Below are positions 33,048-42,612 of a stretch of DNA of 64,000 bases, in pieces. This DNA comes from Clostridiales bacterium (GTDB lineage: Bacteria; Bacillota; Clostridia; Oscillospirales; CAG-272). A program made the translations under genes and the position numbers. The notes under the pieces were generated by a model. The model did no database searches, was not told the DNA's origin, and was given only the letters and a program-made list of their open reading frames with translations. Every line of letters starts with the position of its first letter. Positions within the stretch are counted from its first letter, which is position 1. The stretch covers positions 1 to 64,000 of the forward strand of contig DULN01000005.1 in the NCBI GenBank assembly GCA_012840355.1, given 5' to 3'.

Positions 33048-34466
33048 ATGGTTTTTTCAAGCTTGGAGTTTTTGTTTTTATACCTGCCGGCGACTCTGCT
33101 GCTTTATTTCGCCGTCCCGAAAAAATACTTGCAGTGGCGCAACGTGGTGCTGCTTGTCACCAGCCTCATCTTCTACGGCTGGGGCGAGCCGGTTTACGTG
33201 TTTTTGATGATCGCCACCATTCTGGTCGACTATGTATTCGGGTTTCTTATCGACAAGTACCGCGAGGCGCAGCCGAAAAAAGCCAAAGGCGCGCTAGTCG
33301 CGGCTGTAATAATAAATCTCGGCATACTCGGGGTGTTTAAATACTACGACTTCGTCGTCAGCAACCTAAGGCTCATCCCCGGCCTTGGCGGGCTGCCGAT
33401 GCTGAACCTCGAGCTGCCGATAGGCATATCTTTTTATACCTTCCAAGCGCTCAGCTACGTAATCGACATATACCGCCGCGACGCGAGGGTGCAGAAAAAC
33501 CCTGCGACTTTTGGCGTCTACGTCACGCTGTTCCCCCAGCTTATCGCCGGCCCGATAGTGCGTTATAAAGACATTGACGAGATGCTGCGCTACCGCGAGG
33601 AAAGCGTCGCGTTGTTCGCTTCGGGCATACGCACGTTTTTGGCGGGGTTCGCAAAGAAGATACTTCTCGCCAACATAGCCGGCGAAATTTGGAGCGCGCA
33701 AGCCGCCATCGCGCTGGGCAAGCGCACGGTGGTAGGCTCGTGGCTCGGCATGATTTTTTACGCCTTTCAGATTTACTTCGACTTTTCCGGCTACTCCGAC
33801 ATGGCAATAGGGCTGGGCAAGATGTTCGGCTTTAGGTTCCTTGAAAACTTCAACTACCCCTATATCGCCCGGTCGATCACCGATTTCTGGCGGCGCTGGC
33901 ATATGTCGCTTTCGACTTGGTTCCGCGAATACGTCTACTTCCCGCTGGGCGGCAGCCGCCGCTCGACCATAGTCAATATCCGCAACCTCTTTGTCGTTTG
34001 GCTGTTGACTGGCGTCTGGCACGGCGCGAGCTGGAACTATGTGCTCTGGGGCTTTTACTATTTCGTGCTGCTTGTGATTGAAAAGCAGGTGCTGCTAAAG
34101 AAGCTGCAAAATACCCCCGCGTTTTTCCAGCACCTTTACACGCTGTTTTTCGTGCTTTTCGGGTGGCTGCTGTTCGTGTTCGAGGACATGTCCGCGGGCG
34201 TCGCGTACCTCGGCAACATGTTCGGCGTCGGCGCCGCAGGATTCGCCTCGCAGCTTGACGCCTACAACATTTTGCGGCTATTGCCTTTTATCACAATCTG
34301 CGTCGTCGCCTGCACCCCGCTGCCCAAGAGGCTCTTTTACCGCCTTTACGAAAACCACATGTGGGTCAAGGTAGCGGCGTACGCCGCTGGGGTGTTCGCG
34401 CTGGTGCTCGGGGTGTCGTACCTTGTGAACTCCTCGTACAACCCCTTCCTTTATTTTAGGTTCTAA
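33048..34466 (+). CDS. MBOAT-family O-acyltransferase (AlgI/DltB-like)
   Basis: The 472-residue integral membrane protein moves acyl groups, usually acetyl, across the membrane onto extracellular polymers. Family motifs are WGEPVYVFLM, the LELPIGISFYTFQALSYVID block, FDFSGYSDMAIGLGKMFGF, FWRRWHMSLSTWFREYVYFPLGG-type residues around H285, and the catalytic histidine H325 in TGVWHGASWN. About eleven hydrophobic segments are visible. AAAGGA precedes the start. It is the first gene of a three-gene unit with two DHHW/AlgX-type partners. The acceptor is not known; no polymer synthase is adjacent. Confidence 0.93.
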   Translation: MVFSSLEFLFLYLPATLLLYFAVPKKYLQWRNVVLLVTSLIFYGWGEPVYVFLMIATILVDYVFGFLIDKYREAQPKKAKGALVAAVIINLGILGVFKYYDFVVSNLRLIPGLGGLPMLNLELPIGISFYTFQALSYVIDIYRRDARVQKNPATFGVYVTLFPQLIAGPIVRYKDIDEMLRYREESVALFASGIRTFLAGFAKKILLANIAGEIWSAQAAIALGKRTVVGSWLGMIFYAFQIYFDFSGYSDMAIGLGKMFGFRFLENFNYPYIARSITDFWRRWHMSLSTWFREYVYFPLGGSRRSTIVNIRNLFVVWLLTGVWHGASWNYVLWGFYYFVLLVIEKQVLLKKLQNTPAFFQHLYTLFFVLFGWLLFVFEDMSAGVAYLGNMFGVGAAGFASQLDAYNILRLLPFITICVVACTPLPKRLFYRLYENHMWVKVAAYAAGVFALVLGVSYLVNSSYNPFLYFRF

Positions 34467-34483
34467 GGAGAATCGCCAGGGTC

Positions 34484-36160
34484 ATGGACAAAAGGCCTGA
34501 AAAAAACACTGAACAGGATATAATCCTCGACATACAGCTGCGATGCGCGAAAAAGGCGCGGCTGGTCGACCTTTTGACTATCTTCACCTTTGTTTTCGCG
34601 CTGTTCGCCACGGCAATATTATTTATTGTACTGCCGGATAAGACGTTCTCAGAGCAGGAAAACCGCGCGCTGCAGCAATTCCCCAAAGTTTCGTATTACG
34701 ACAAGCCTTTAGGCAGGCTGCTTGACGGCAGCTTTACGCTCGAGTTTGCCAAATACTACGCCGACCAGTTCCCCGCGCGCGACTTTTTCGTGGGTATAAA
34801 GGGCATGGCGGAGATTGCGCTTTTAAAGCAGGAGAACAACTCCGTCATCCTCGGGCGCGACGGGTACCTAATCACCCGCCCGCCGGAGCCCGACCTTTCG
34901 ACGCTGAGGGACAACATCGACCCCATCAGGGATTTCGCCTCCCTGATGAAGAAGATGAACGTGCCAGTGACGCTGGCCATCGCCGGGCGCACCTACGACG
35001 TGATGAAAAAATACCTGCCCGAAACTTTCCCCAAGACGCTGTCCGACGAGCTTTGGGAATACGCGCGCTACCTTGCCGGACAAAGCAAGGACCTTTTGTA
35101 TATAAACCTCGCCGACCCGCTTAGGGCGATTGCCGAAAGCAGCCGGGCGAGCGGGCCGCTTTACTACCGCACCGACCACCACTGGACGACGCTCGGAGCG
35201 TATTACGCCTACGCCGAGATTATGAAAGCTTGGGGCGAGACCCCCGCGCCGCTTTCGGAGTTTACCATCGAGGCCGCTTCCGACAGCTTTTACGGCACGA
35301 CTTGGAGCAAAGCCGGGCTAAAATGGATAAAGCCCGACACGATGGAGTATTTCCGCTTTGCTGGCGACGAGGATTTTATAACCGAAATAAAGGACACGGG
35401 AAAAAGCTTTTACGGCTTTTACGACCGCAGCTACCTTGACAAAAAAGACAAATACTCCTCTTTCATCGGCGGCAACAACGGCAGGGTGGACATCACCCGC
35501 GCAGGCAGCGAAAAGCGCGAAAAGCTGCTTATAATGAAAGACAGCTTCGCGCACGCGATGATACCCTTCTTCGCGATGCACTACGACCTTGTCATCCTCG
35601 ATCTCCGCTACTTTTCCGACTCGGTATCAAAGCTCGTGCTGACGGAAGGCATTGACCGCGTCCTTATCGTCGGCAACATGGAAAACCTCACGCAGAGCGT
35701 CATATACCGCATCCTCGGCTACGGTGCAGACGAGGCGCTCGCCGCGTATATAAAGTACAGCTACCCCATCCGCGATATCCAGGTAAACGGCAACTCAATC
35801 GCGGGCTACACGATTGTCTACCCCGACAAGCCCGGCTATGCTGAGGCGGCAAAAACGCTGCACGACGCTATCCTCGAGCGGACGGGGTTCGACCTTATGA
35901 TGGAAGCCTCGGCGGAATACGATAAGTTCGACCGCGCGCTGGTTTTAGCCGACACCGGAATCGATATCGACGGGCTAATAAAAATCACGGTCGAGGGCGA
36001 CTGCCTTTATTTCCGTTCGACCGCGCCGGACGGCATAACCGGCGTCGTGAATCTGTTTTTGGACACATACATTAAAAACGGCACAGGAGCTTTCAACTTC
36101 CCGGAGGGATATATCTACGCCGACCTTGTGAACACCGACATCATAGCCATCATGCCATAA
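34484..36160 (+). CDS. DHHW-domain (AlgJ/AlgX-like) membrane-anchored protein
   Basis: The 558-residue protein has one N-terminal helix (about 29-50) and a large outer-face domain. FSEQENRALQQFPKVS is the usual start of DHHW proteins. The DHHW motif itself is at 231-234 (YYRTDHHWTTLGAYY). A LLIMKDSFAHAM segment carries the likely catalytic serine of an SGNH-like triad. Such partners pass acyl groups from the MBOAT channel to the polymer. It begins 18 nt after the MBOAT gene. The last 70 residues are a beta-rich extension not seen in all members. Confidence 0.87.
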   Translation: MDKRPEKNTEQDIILDIQLRCAKKARLVDLLTIFTFVFALFATAILFIVLPDKTFSEQENRALQQFPKVSYYDKPLGRLLDGSFTLEFAKYYADQFPARDFFVGIKGMAEIALLKQENNSVILGRDGYLITRPPEPDLSTLRDNIDPIRDFASLMKKMNVPVTLAIAGRTYDVMKKYLPETFPKTLSDELWEYARYLAGQSKDLLYINLADPLRAIAESSRASGPLYYRTDHHWTTLGAYYAYAEIMKAWGETPAPLSEFTIEAASDSFYGTTWSKAGLKWIKPDTMEYFRFAGDEDFITEIKDTGKSFYGFYDRSYLDKKDKYSSFIGGNNGRVDITRAGSEKREKLLIMKDSFAHAMIPFFAMHYDLVILDLRYFSDSVSKLVLTEGIDRVLIVGNMENLTQSVIYRILGYGADEALAAYIKYSYPIRDIQVNGNSIAGYTIVYPDKPGYAEAAKTLHDAILERTGFDLMMEASAEYDKFDRALVLADTGIDIDGLIKITVEGDCLYFRSTAPDGITGVVNLFLDTYIKNGTGAFNFPEGYIYADLVNTDIIAIMP

Positions 36161-36181
36161 AAAACAAAAGAGGGTCAGGCT

Positions 36182-38092
36182 ATGGCTAAAACTCGAAGCG
36201 TGGCGCTTTTGATTATATTAACTTTAGCTTTGCCTTTCGTTTTTCCGGGCTGCTCGGTGCATACCCGCGGGGGAGATGCCACCCCCGGCGGGGACGGCGC
36301 GCCCGCCGCGGAAGTTGCCGACTTGCCGGCAAAGGATATCGCCGACGCGGCAATGGCGGCGTTCGAGGGAGAGGAACTGCCGCCGATGACGAGGTATCAT
36401 CACGGCGCGCCGGAAGGCTCAAGCGGGTATTTTGAGCCTGAGCGCAGCGGCTGGCTGATTTCGGGCGAAATGCAAGCCGACCCTGTCATGGATTTGCTTT
36501 CGGACTTCGCCTTTTATGTCCCAAACGGCTGGTACGCCTTCGAGGTCGACGTGCTAAAGGTAAAAGACAGTGGCAGTCTACCCCAAGCTACAGCGTACCT
36601 TGAGGCTCGCAGGGAGCGGCAGGACAGCGCCGACCTCCACTTTTATAACCCCGCGGACGTGCCGCTTATTGAGAATGCCCGCATCTTCACCGTCGGCAAC
36701 TACGCCATAATGCTCGCCACGCCCGACAACGACAAGGCGCAAGAGGCAATCGCCGCGCTGCTCGGTGGAAAGGTAGAGATAAAAGCCGAGCTGCTAAGCG
36801 CCCCCACCGAGGCGGCGGAAAAAACGGAGTTTACCTTCCCCGTCGAATCCGTCCCGGTCGTGGACGTCGAGCCGGTTATAAAGGTCGACTTATCGATTTT
36901 CGAGCCGGCGCATAAAGAAGAGCATCCGGAGGGGGAAAAGACCGAGGCGCCCACCGTAACCGTCTGCAAATACTCGCGCAACACGATGTTCCTTTTGGGC
37001 GGCTCGTGCGAGGAAGGCGCGGTAATAAGCGTCAAGGGCGGCGCCGAGGAGATTAACTCGAAAAGCGACTACGGCGACTGGCTCGTCGAGGTGCCGATAG
37101 ACCCGAAGGGTGTGTCGGCGCTTACGCTCACCGCGGCCGTGCCCGGCAAAGCGCCAAGCGACGAGATAAAGTATATCGTGCGCCCGCAGAAAGGCATAAC
37201 GCTGTTCGAGGACAGCGGCGTCTTCGGCGTGATAGTGGGGAACGACTATTTCAGCTGGTTTCAGGACTGCGTGCCGAGCTTCACCGGCAGCGACTTGCTG
37301 AAAGCCGGCGATGCCGAAAAGCTCAAGGAGCGCTACGCCAAAAAGGTGGCAGGGCTGCGCTCGAAGGGGCTTGACACCGAAATAATAGTGCTGCTCATCC
37401 CCTCGCCGATGCGCCTTTACGCCGAGCATGTGCCAAGCTACCTAAAACGCAAGCAGCACACAGGCGCAACCCTCGCCGACCAGTTCATTGATGCGATGAA
37501 CGGCGCCGGCGTCACGGTAATCGACCTGCGGGAGGTAATGCTTGAGCATAAATACGACGAGTTTAAGATTTTCCACCGCACAGACTCGCACTGGAGCGAT
37601 TACGGCGCGTATTTCGGCTATGTAAAGCTAATGGAGTACATCGCCCGAAAGTTCCCCGACGCCGCGCCGCGCCCGCCGAGCGACTTTGAGTTTTACAATA
37701 AAAAAGTCTACTTCGGCGACATTTACGCCACCTTGGGCCTCGAGCGCAACGTGCTGAAGGAGTACACAACGTTCGTCAAGTTCAAGTTCGAGCCGCCGGG
37801 AGGGTTCCGCTACATTTACGACGGCAACAGCGTGGTGATAAACCACAACATAACAAACAAGTTCCAAACCACCGAAAGCAACCTAACCGGGCTTAACCTT
37901 CCGAGCGCCTATATCATCCGCGACTCCTTCTGCGGCCCAATCTTCAATTTCCTAACCGACCGCTTTTCAAAGATAACGTGGCAGGCGATGTGGGACTATT
38001 CGTTTAACCTAGACCGCATCTCAAAGCTCGCCCCCGACTATGTAATCTATATAATCAACGAGCGCAACATAAAAAACATAATGCACCAGTAA
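36182..38092 (+). CDS. AlgX/DHHW-like lipoprotein
   Basis: The 636-residue protein has a lipoprotein signal ending FPGC (Cys24), a long variable region, and a segment about 255-330 that looks like a beta-sandwich. An SGNH/AlgX-like domain then carries the variant motif D468-S-H-W in FHRTDSHWSDYGAY, with YIIRDSFCGPIF as the probable serine element. It belongs with the two preceding genes as a second acyl-transfer partner. Having two different DHHW-type proteins may mean sequential transfer or two acceptors. A bidirectional terminator follows. Confidence 0.83.
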   Translation: MAKTRSVALLIILTLALPFVFPGCSVHTRGGDATPGGDGAPAAEVADLPAKDIADAAMAAFEGEELPPMTRYHHGAPEGSSGYFEPERSGWLISGEMQADPVMDLLSDFAFYVPNGWYAFEVDVLKVKDSGSLPQATAYLEARRERQDSADLHFYNPADVPLIENARIFTVGNYAIMLATPDNDKAQEAIAALLGGKVEIKAELLSAPTEAAEKTEFTFPVESVPVVDVEPVIKVDLSIFEPAHKEEHPEGEKTEAPTVTVCKYSRNTMFLLGGSCEEGAVISVKGGAEEINSKSDYGDWLVEVPIDPKGVSALTLTAAVPGKAPSDEIKYIVRPQKGITLFEDSGVFGVIVGNDYFSWFQDCVPSFTGSDLLKAGDAEKLKERYAKKVAGLRSKGLDTEIIVLLIPSPMRLYAEHVPSYLKRKQHTGATLADQFIDAMNGAGVTVIDLREVMLEHKYDEFKIFHRTDSHWSDYGAYFGYVKLMEYIARKFPDAAPRPPSDFEFYNKKVYFGDIYATLGLERNVLKEYTTFVKFKFEPPGGFRYIYDGNSVVINHNITNKFQTTESNLTGLNLPSAYIIRDSFCGPIFNFLTDRFSKITWQAMWDYSFNLDRISKLAPDYVIYIINERNIKNIMHQ

Positions 38093-38097
38093 AAAAA

Positions 38098-38136
38098 GCG
38101 GCGCGGGCGCCATGCCCGTGCCGCGGTTTTTTATTC
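38098..38136. terminator. Bidirectional terminator between convergent genes
   Basis: An 11-bp stem GCGGCGCGGGC / GCCCGTGCCGC (one G-U) is followed on the plus strand by GGTTTTTTATT. On the minus strand it is followed by a run of seven T residues. It ends both the acyl-transfer cassette and the oxidoreductase operon; its edge touches the latter's stop codon. Confidence 0.9.
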
Positions 38137-38667
38137 TTTGTAGCCGTATCCTATCTCAAACGCCTTTATATTGTTCTCCCGCATCTGCGCGCGCGAGTCG
38201 GGTATGCCCTCTACAAGGTGCGACTTGAACTCCTCGGGGTCGAAAAGGCCCGTTATCGCGATGAGCCTGCCGAGCATAATCACATTCGCCGCGCCCGCAA
38301 TTCCGTGGTCCGAGGCGAGCTGCGTCGCCGGTATCGCGTGCGCCTCAATATCGTCGCGCCCGACCGGCTTGCGCACCAAGGAGCTGTCGTATATCAGCAT
38401 GCCGCCGGGCTTTATTCGCGGGACGAACTTGTCGAACGACTGCAGGTTCAGCGCCAAGAGTATATCCGGCTTTGTCACTATCGGCGAACCGATAGGCTCG
38501 TCCGAGACGATGACGCTGCAGTTGCTCGTGCCGCCGCGCGCCTCGGGGCCGTACGACGGTATCCACGTCACCTGCCTGCCGGCTACCATCGCGGACTTCG
38601 CTATCTGCTTTGTCGCGAAGAGTATCCCCTGCCCGCCGAAACCAGCCATGAGTATCTCAACCGTCAT
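38131..38667 (-). CDS. 2-oxoacid:ferredoxin oxidoreductase, gamma subunit
   Basis: The 178-residue protein has the gamma-subunit opening [21 protein letters not shown] and [19 protein letters not shown], both characteristic of KorC/VorC/PorC. It forms part of the thiamine- and ferredoxin-dependent complex encoded upstream. Its start overlaps the beta-subunit stop by ATGA. It is the last gene of the operon. Confidence 0.93.
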   Translation of the reverse strand: MTVEILMAGFGGQGILFATKQIAKSAMVAGRQVTWIPSYGPEARGGTSNCSVIVSDEPIGSPIVTKPDILLALNLQSFDKFVPRIKPGGMLIYDSSLVRKPVGRDDIEAHAIPATQLASDHGIAGAANVIMLGRLIAITGLFDPEEFKSHLVEGIPDSRAQMRENNIKAFEIGYGYKE

Positions 38668-39419
38668 TCGGCGTCACCCCCGGTCCGGTCGACGTACACA
38701 CCGAGCGGGTAGTATGGCATCATTGCCGTGCGTATCCACTCGAGCGCCTCCGCCGGCGACTTGCCCCACTGCGTCGGGCAGGACGAGAGCACCTCGACTA
38801 TCGCCAGCCCTTTGCCCTCTATCTGCGTTTTGAACGCTTTGAGTATCGCCTTTTTCGCGCGCAGGACGTTTTTTGGGCAGTCGACCGCAACGCGCTCGGC
38901 GTACGCCACGCCGTCGAGCGTCGCGAGCATCTCGCATACGCGGATGGGGTTGCCCTGGATTTTGGGGTTGCGCCCGTAGGGCGAGGTCGTCGTGACCTGC
39001 CCCGGCAGCGAGGTCGGCGCCATCTGCCCGCCAGTCATGCCGTATATGGCGTTGTTGATGAAGATTATCGTTATATTCTCGCCGCGCGCAGCCGCGTGTA
39101 CCGTCTCGGCAGTGCCGATAGCCGCGAGGTCGCCGTCGCCTTGATATGTAAATACCACCCTGTCGGGCAGCGCGCGCTTGACGCCCGTGGCGACTGCGGG
39201 CGCGCGCCCGTGCGGCGCCTGTATCATATCGCACTCAAAGAAATTGTACGCGAACACCGAGCAGCCTACCGGCGCGATGCCGATTGTCTTGCCCTCTATC
39301 CCAAGCTCGTCAATCGCTTCGGCGACGAGCCTATGTACTATGCCGTGCGTGCAGCCCGGGCAATATGAGAGCGTCACGTCCGACAAGGATTTCGGGCGCC
39401 CGAACACAAGCTCAGCCAT
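38664..39419 (-). CDS. 2-oxoacid:ferredoxin oxidoreductase, beta (TPP) subunit
   Basis: The 251-residue subunit binds thiamine pyrophosphate. [17 protein letters not shown] is the entry motif, [19 protein letters not shown] the TPP-magnesium GDG motif, and [17 protein letters not shown] the following TPP loop. The start at 39419 overlaps the alpha stop by ATGA. A longer frame upstream is only an arginine-rich out-of-frame reading of the alpha gene and is not used. Together with alpha it oxidises a 2-oxoacid to acyl-CoA and reduces ferredoxin. Confidence 0.94.
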   Translation of the reverse strand: MAELVFGRPKSLSDVTLSYCPGCTHGIVHRLVAEAIDELGIEGKTIGIAPVGCSVFAYNFFECDMIQAPHGRAPAVATGVKRALPDRVVFTYQGDGDLAAIGTAETVHAAARGENITIIFINNAIYGMTGGQMAPTSLPGQVTTTSPYGRNPKIQGNPIRVCEMLATLDGVAYAERVAVDCPKNVLRAKKAILKAFKTQIEGKGLAIVEVLSSCPTQWGKSPAEALEWIRTAMMPYYPLGVYVDRTGGDAE

Positions 39420-40498
39420 CAGTCTTTCTCCTCCTTTATCTCGGCGTCGAGCCGCGCGATCTCGCCGAGCAGCTCCTCCGGCGACGGGAGCACGCCACCG
39501 GTGCGCCCGTGGAACGCGACGGGCAGCCGGCAGTTTATCGCGAGCCGCACATCGTCGACCATCTGGCCCATATTCAGCTCGGCAACGAGCACCCGTTTTA
39601 CCCCCGCGCGCCGGCACGCCTCGTCGAGCTGCCGCGACGGGTACGGCCAAAGCGTTATCGGCCTGAAAAGCCCCGCCTTAATCCCGCGCCTGCGCGCCAT
39701 CTCTACCGCGGTCTTGCAAATCCGCGCGGTGATGCCGTAGGCGACAAGGCAAATCTCGGCGTCGCCGAGCTTATACTCTTCCCAGCGGGCCTCATGCTCG
39801 GCGATTTGCGCGTACCTCTCAAAGCGCGCGCGGACCTTCTCCTCAAGCTCCTCCGGCTCGATGTAAAGCGAGTTTATGATGTTCTTTTTGCGTAATCCGC
39901 CGTGGCCCGTCGTCGCCCAAGGCTTTTCGGGCGGCTTGCGCTCGCCGAGGGACTCAAGGTCGACCGGCTCCATCATCTGGCCGAGCGCGCCGTCGGCAAG
40001 CATCATCACCGGCACGCGGTATTTGTCGCCGACGTCGAACGCGACGGCGGTGAGGTCTACTATCTCCTGTATCGACGACGGCGCGTAGACCACCATATGC
40101 GCGTCGCCATGCCCCGCGGACTTGACCGCGAGGTTGTAGTCGGACTGCGCGGGCTGGATGCCGCCTAGCCCCGGGCCGCCGCGCTGGACGTTGAGTATCA
40201 GGCACGGTAAATCCGAGCCGGCTATGTAGCTTATGCCCTCGCTTTTGAGCGCTATTCCGGGCGACGACGAGCTGGTCATTACCCTCGCGCCCGCCGCCGC
40301 AGCGCCGAGCACCATGTTTATCGCCGCAATCTCGCTTTCTGCCTGAAGGCACAGCCCGCCGACCTTGGGCATGCGCTTCGCCATGTACTCGGCGACCTCG
40401 GTCTGCGGCGTTATCGGGTAACCGAAATAAAGCCGGCAACCGCAGGCGATCGCCGCTTCCGCTATCGCCTCGTTGCCTTTCATGAGCACCTTTGCCAT
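39419..40498 (-). CDS. vorB: 2-oxoacid:ferredoxin oxidoreductase, alpha subunit (VorB-like)
   Basis: The 359-residue subunit has [20 protein letters not shown] and [13 protein letters not shown], typical of KorA/VorB, then [20 protein letters not shown] and [19 protein letters not shown]. It carries the pyrimidine-binding and transketolase C-terminal domains. VorB-like sequences act on branched-chain 2-oxoacids such as 3-methyl-2-oxobutanoate; KorA acts on 2-oxoglutarate. The choice is uncertain by eye. It lies 23 nt after the ferredoxin-subunit gene. Confidence 0.9.
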   Translation of the reverse strand: MAKVLMKGNEAIAEAAIACGCRLYFGYPITPQTEVAEYMAKRMPKVGGLCLQAESEIAAINMVLGAAAAGARVMTSSSSPGIALKSEGISYIAGSDLPCLILNVQRGGPGLGGIQPAQSDYNLAVKSAGHGDAHMVVYAPSSIQEIVDLTAVAFDVGDKYRVPVMMLADGALGQMMEPVDLESLGERKPPEKPWATTGHGGLRKKNIINSLYIEPEELEEKVRARFERYAQIAEHEARWEEYKLGDAEICLVAYGITARICKTAVEMARRRGIKAGLFRPITLWPYPSRQLDEACRRAGVKRVLVAELNMGQMVDDVRLAINCRLPVAFHGRTGGVLPSPEELLGEIARLDAEIKEEKD

Positions 40499-40521
40499 TT
40501 TTCTGCCGTATCTCCTTTAGG

Positions 40522-40752
40522 CTATACGTTCTTTTCTACCGTTATCGCCGTGTCGGGGCACATTATCGCGCACAGCGCGCATGCGATGCAGCGCGACTGG
40601 TCCACTATCCGCGCGGGGTGCAGCCCCTTCGAGTTCATCGAGCCGGTGTCAAGCTCAATCAGTTTCCGCGGGCACGCCTCGACGCACAGCCCGCACGACT
40701 TGCACCGCTCAATGTCGAACGTCACACGGTTCGTACCGGTTTTTGCACTCAT
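40522..40752 (-). CDS. 2-oxoacid oxidoreductase delta (ferredoxin) subunit
   Basis: The 76-residue protein has two 4Fe-4S motifs, CKSCGLCVEACP and CIACALCAIMCP. It belongs to the four-gene complex and passes electrons to free ferredoxin. GGAGCG precedes the start. It is the first gene of the operon and the dispersed element copy 3 lies in front of it. Confidence 0.93.
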   Translation of the reverse strand: MSAKTGTNRVTFDIERCKSCGLCVEACPRKLIELDTGSMNSKGLHPARIVDQSRCIACALCAIMCPDTAITVEKNV

Positions 40753-40797
40753 TTTTTAACGCTCCAGTCATAAAATATCTGTAAACGGTGTTATATC

Positions 40798-40913
40798 GTG
40801 GGGAAACTTTTTGAAAAAAGTTACCCTAACCCCCTCTGCGCCGACGGCTCGGGGCGGAGCCGGCCTGCGGGGCCCGGGGGGACCTTGTCCCCCCGGCATA
40901 TACCCTACCGCTC
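40798..40913 (+). repeat. Dispersed intergenic element, copy 3
   Basis: It has AAACTTTTT / AAAAAAGTT arms at one side. Then come GACGGCTCGGGGCGGAGCC, GCGGGGCC and the perfect hairpin CCGGGGGGAC-CTT-GTCCCCCCGG (40874-40896), ending in ATATACCC. It lies between the ferredoxin subunit gene and the P-loop gene, which both read minus. Confidence 0.8.
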
Positions 40914-41610
40914 AAAAATAGCGTTTTGTGTAGTTTTTCATTACAAACCACCCGGGGCGGGGGCATACCCCCTCCATAACGGATGTAAACAGCAGCGGCA
41001 GCCCGCACAGCTCGCATACCCGCCGCGCGTAGCCGAGCGACGCTTTGACGTCGTCGGCGGCGGTCTCGTCCCCAATGCTGCTGTTGTTGACTATATGCGT
41101 CGCGCGCAGCCCGGAACGTGCCTCGATTTCGCGCAGCAGCTCCGCCGCGTCCTCGGGCGACGCGGTAAGCGGGCGGTACATGCTCACCACATACAGCATC
41201 GCGTACGGCTCGCGGTAAAAGTACTCGCGGTATGCGCCGAGCGCGATTGCGCCGTCGTCGCCGCCCACGTCGAATATCACGCGTCCGAACCTCGCCGCGC
41301 CGGATGCCGAAAACAGCGAGTATATCTCGCCCGGCAGCGCGGGTATGTCGACGTTGGTGTTCGCAAGCGGCGGCAAAACGCAGTACACGCCCGCCGCTTC
41401 AAGCTCCCCCTTCGCGTCGGCGGTGCGGAAATAGGGGTTGACGATATCAAAATCCACGATAGCGGCGCGCTCGCCCGCCTCCGCATACCGCATCGCGAGG
41501 TTCACCGCGACAGTAGTTTTACCGCTGCCGTAATGCCCCACGACGGCAATTAGCCTCGGCAGCCCGAGCGCCGCGCGCTCGCCGGTTTGGCTCTTCATTT
41601 CCTTGTCCAT
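40912..41610 (-). CDS. P-loop NTPase of unknown role (MinD/ParA-like)
   Basis: The 232-residue cytoplasmic protein has Walker A VGHYGSGKTTVAVNLA (about 24-39), then AIVDFDIVNPYFRTAD and VIFDVGGDDGAIALG, the switch regions of a deviant P-loop ATPase or GTPase. The proteins it resembles in Clostridia often neighbour ferredoxin oxidoreductase genes, as here. The partner is unknown. A TATAAT box lies only about 7 nt before the start codon, so a leaderless transcript or the second methionine at 41598 is possible. Confidence 0.78.
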   Translation of the reverse strand: MDKEMKSQTGERAALGLPRLIAVVGHYGSGKTTVAVNLAMRYAEAGERAAIVDFDIVNPYFRTADAKGELEAAGVYCVLPPLANTNVDIPALPGEIYSLFSASGAARFGRVIFDVGGDDGAIALGAYREYFYREPYAMLYVVSMYRPLTASPEDAAELLREIEARSGLRATHIVNNSSIGDETAADDVKASLGYARRVCELCGLPLLFTSVMEGVCPRPGWFVMKNYTKRYF

Positions 41611-41650
41611 TTCGATTATTATAGCACACCTTCGAGCTTTTTTAAAGCGA

Positions 41651-41680
41651 TTTATCTTATTAAATATTAATAAAGATAAA
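41651..41680. repeat. AT-rich near-perfect inverted repeat
   Basis: TTTATCTTATTAA and TTAATAAAGATAAA are complementary apart from one extra A, around an ATA centre. It lies in the divergent 159-bp region between the P-loop gene and cdaA, 26 bp before the cdaA -35 box. This position would suit an operator. Confidence 0.6.
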
Positions 41681-41705
41681 ACTTTTACATATCAGCGAAA
41701 ACTGT

Positions 41706-41734
41706 TTGAAATCCGCCGGCTTTTGTGGTACAAT
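41706..41734 (+). promoter_or_regulatory. cdaA: Promoter of the cdaA-cdaR operon
   Basis: TTGAAA (41706-41711) and TACAAT (41729-41734) are separated by exactly 17 bp, about 36 bp before the ATG. Confidence 0.85.
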
Positions 41735-41769
41735 TTTAATGAGAATCACCATACGCTGCGTGGTATATT

Positions 41770-42612
41770 ATGGAATCTTTTGTGGAGTTCGCGAGCAAAT
41801 CGTGGGACTTTTTAGTATCGCTCATATCGTCCGCGGGGATATTTGACGTTGTCGATATCGCGCTGGTCGCGACGCTGCTTTATTTTACTTACGTTTTCAT
41901 CCGCGACCGCCGCGCCGGCAAGCTCGCCGCGGGCGTCGTCATACTCATTTTGCTGCAGCTTCTCGCGGAGCTGCTCGAGCTTAACGCAATGCGCTTTATA
42001 ATGCAAAACGTCTTCCAGGTGGGATTGCTCGCGCTGATTGTGGTATTCCAGCCTGAACTACGCTCGGCGCTTGAGAAAGTGGGCGGCGAGCCGCTGCGCA
42101 GCTTAAAAAGCATCGGCGAGATCCGCGAGAGGATCGACCAGTCGAGATCCGCCGCGTGGATAAAACCGCTCTGCGACGCGGTCACCGACATGGCGGCTGA
42201 GCGCACCGGCGCGCTTATAGTAATCGAGCAGTCGACGCCGCTCGGCGACATCGCTGCAGGCGGCATAATCATAAACGCCGACATGAACTCGTACCTGCTT
42301 AAAAACATATTTTTCAACAAAGCCCCGCTGCACGACGGCGCCGTCATAATCCGCGGCGGCAGGATATGGGCGGCAAGCTGCTTTTTGCCTATATCGACCA
42401 ACAAAGAGATAGCCGAAAGCCTCGGCACCCGCCACCGCGCCGCCATTGGGATGAGCGAAAACAGCGACGCATACGTCATAGTCGTGTCCGAGGAGACCGG
42501 CACAGTTTCAATCGCACACGAGGGCAAGCTGCGCCGGGGGTATGACTACAACAGCCTCAGAGCGGAGCTTGAACGCATCCAGACAAAGCATATGCACGGT
42601 GTAACGCGATGA
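41770..42612 (+). CDS. cdaA: Diadenylate cyclase CdaA
   Basis: The 280-residue enzyme makes cyclic di-AMP from two ATP. Three N-terminal membrane helices precede the DAC domain, which shows the catalytic APLHDGAVIIRGGRI (DGA) and GTRHRAAIGMSE (RHR) motifs. Cyclic di-AMP controls potassium and cell-wall homeostasis in Firmicutes. No strong ribosome site is seen before the ATG. It overlaps cdaR by ATGA, the usual pairing, but glmM, the third usual member, is not present. Confidence 0.96.
   Translation: MESFVEFASKSWDFLVSLISSAGIFDVVDIALVATLLYFTYVFIRDRRAGKLAAGVVILILLQLLAELLELNAMRFIMQNVFQVGLLALIVVFQPELRSALEKVGGEPLRSLKSIGEIRERIDQSRSAAWIKPLCDAVTDMAAERTGALIVIEQSTPLGDIAAGGIIINADMNSYLLKNIFFNKAPLHDGAVIIRGGRIWAASCFLPISTNKEIAESLGTRHRAAIGMSENSDAYVIVVSEETGTVSIAHEGKLRRGYDYNSLRAELERIQTKHMHGVTR

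Noticed and set aside
38664..39650. N-terminal extension of the oxidoreductase beta subunit
   Set aside because: The extra 77 residues are an arginine-rich out-of-frame reading of the alpha gene. The start at 39419 forms an ATGA overlap and begins the family domain.
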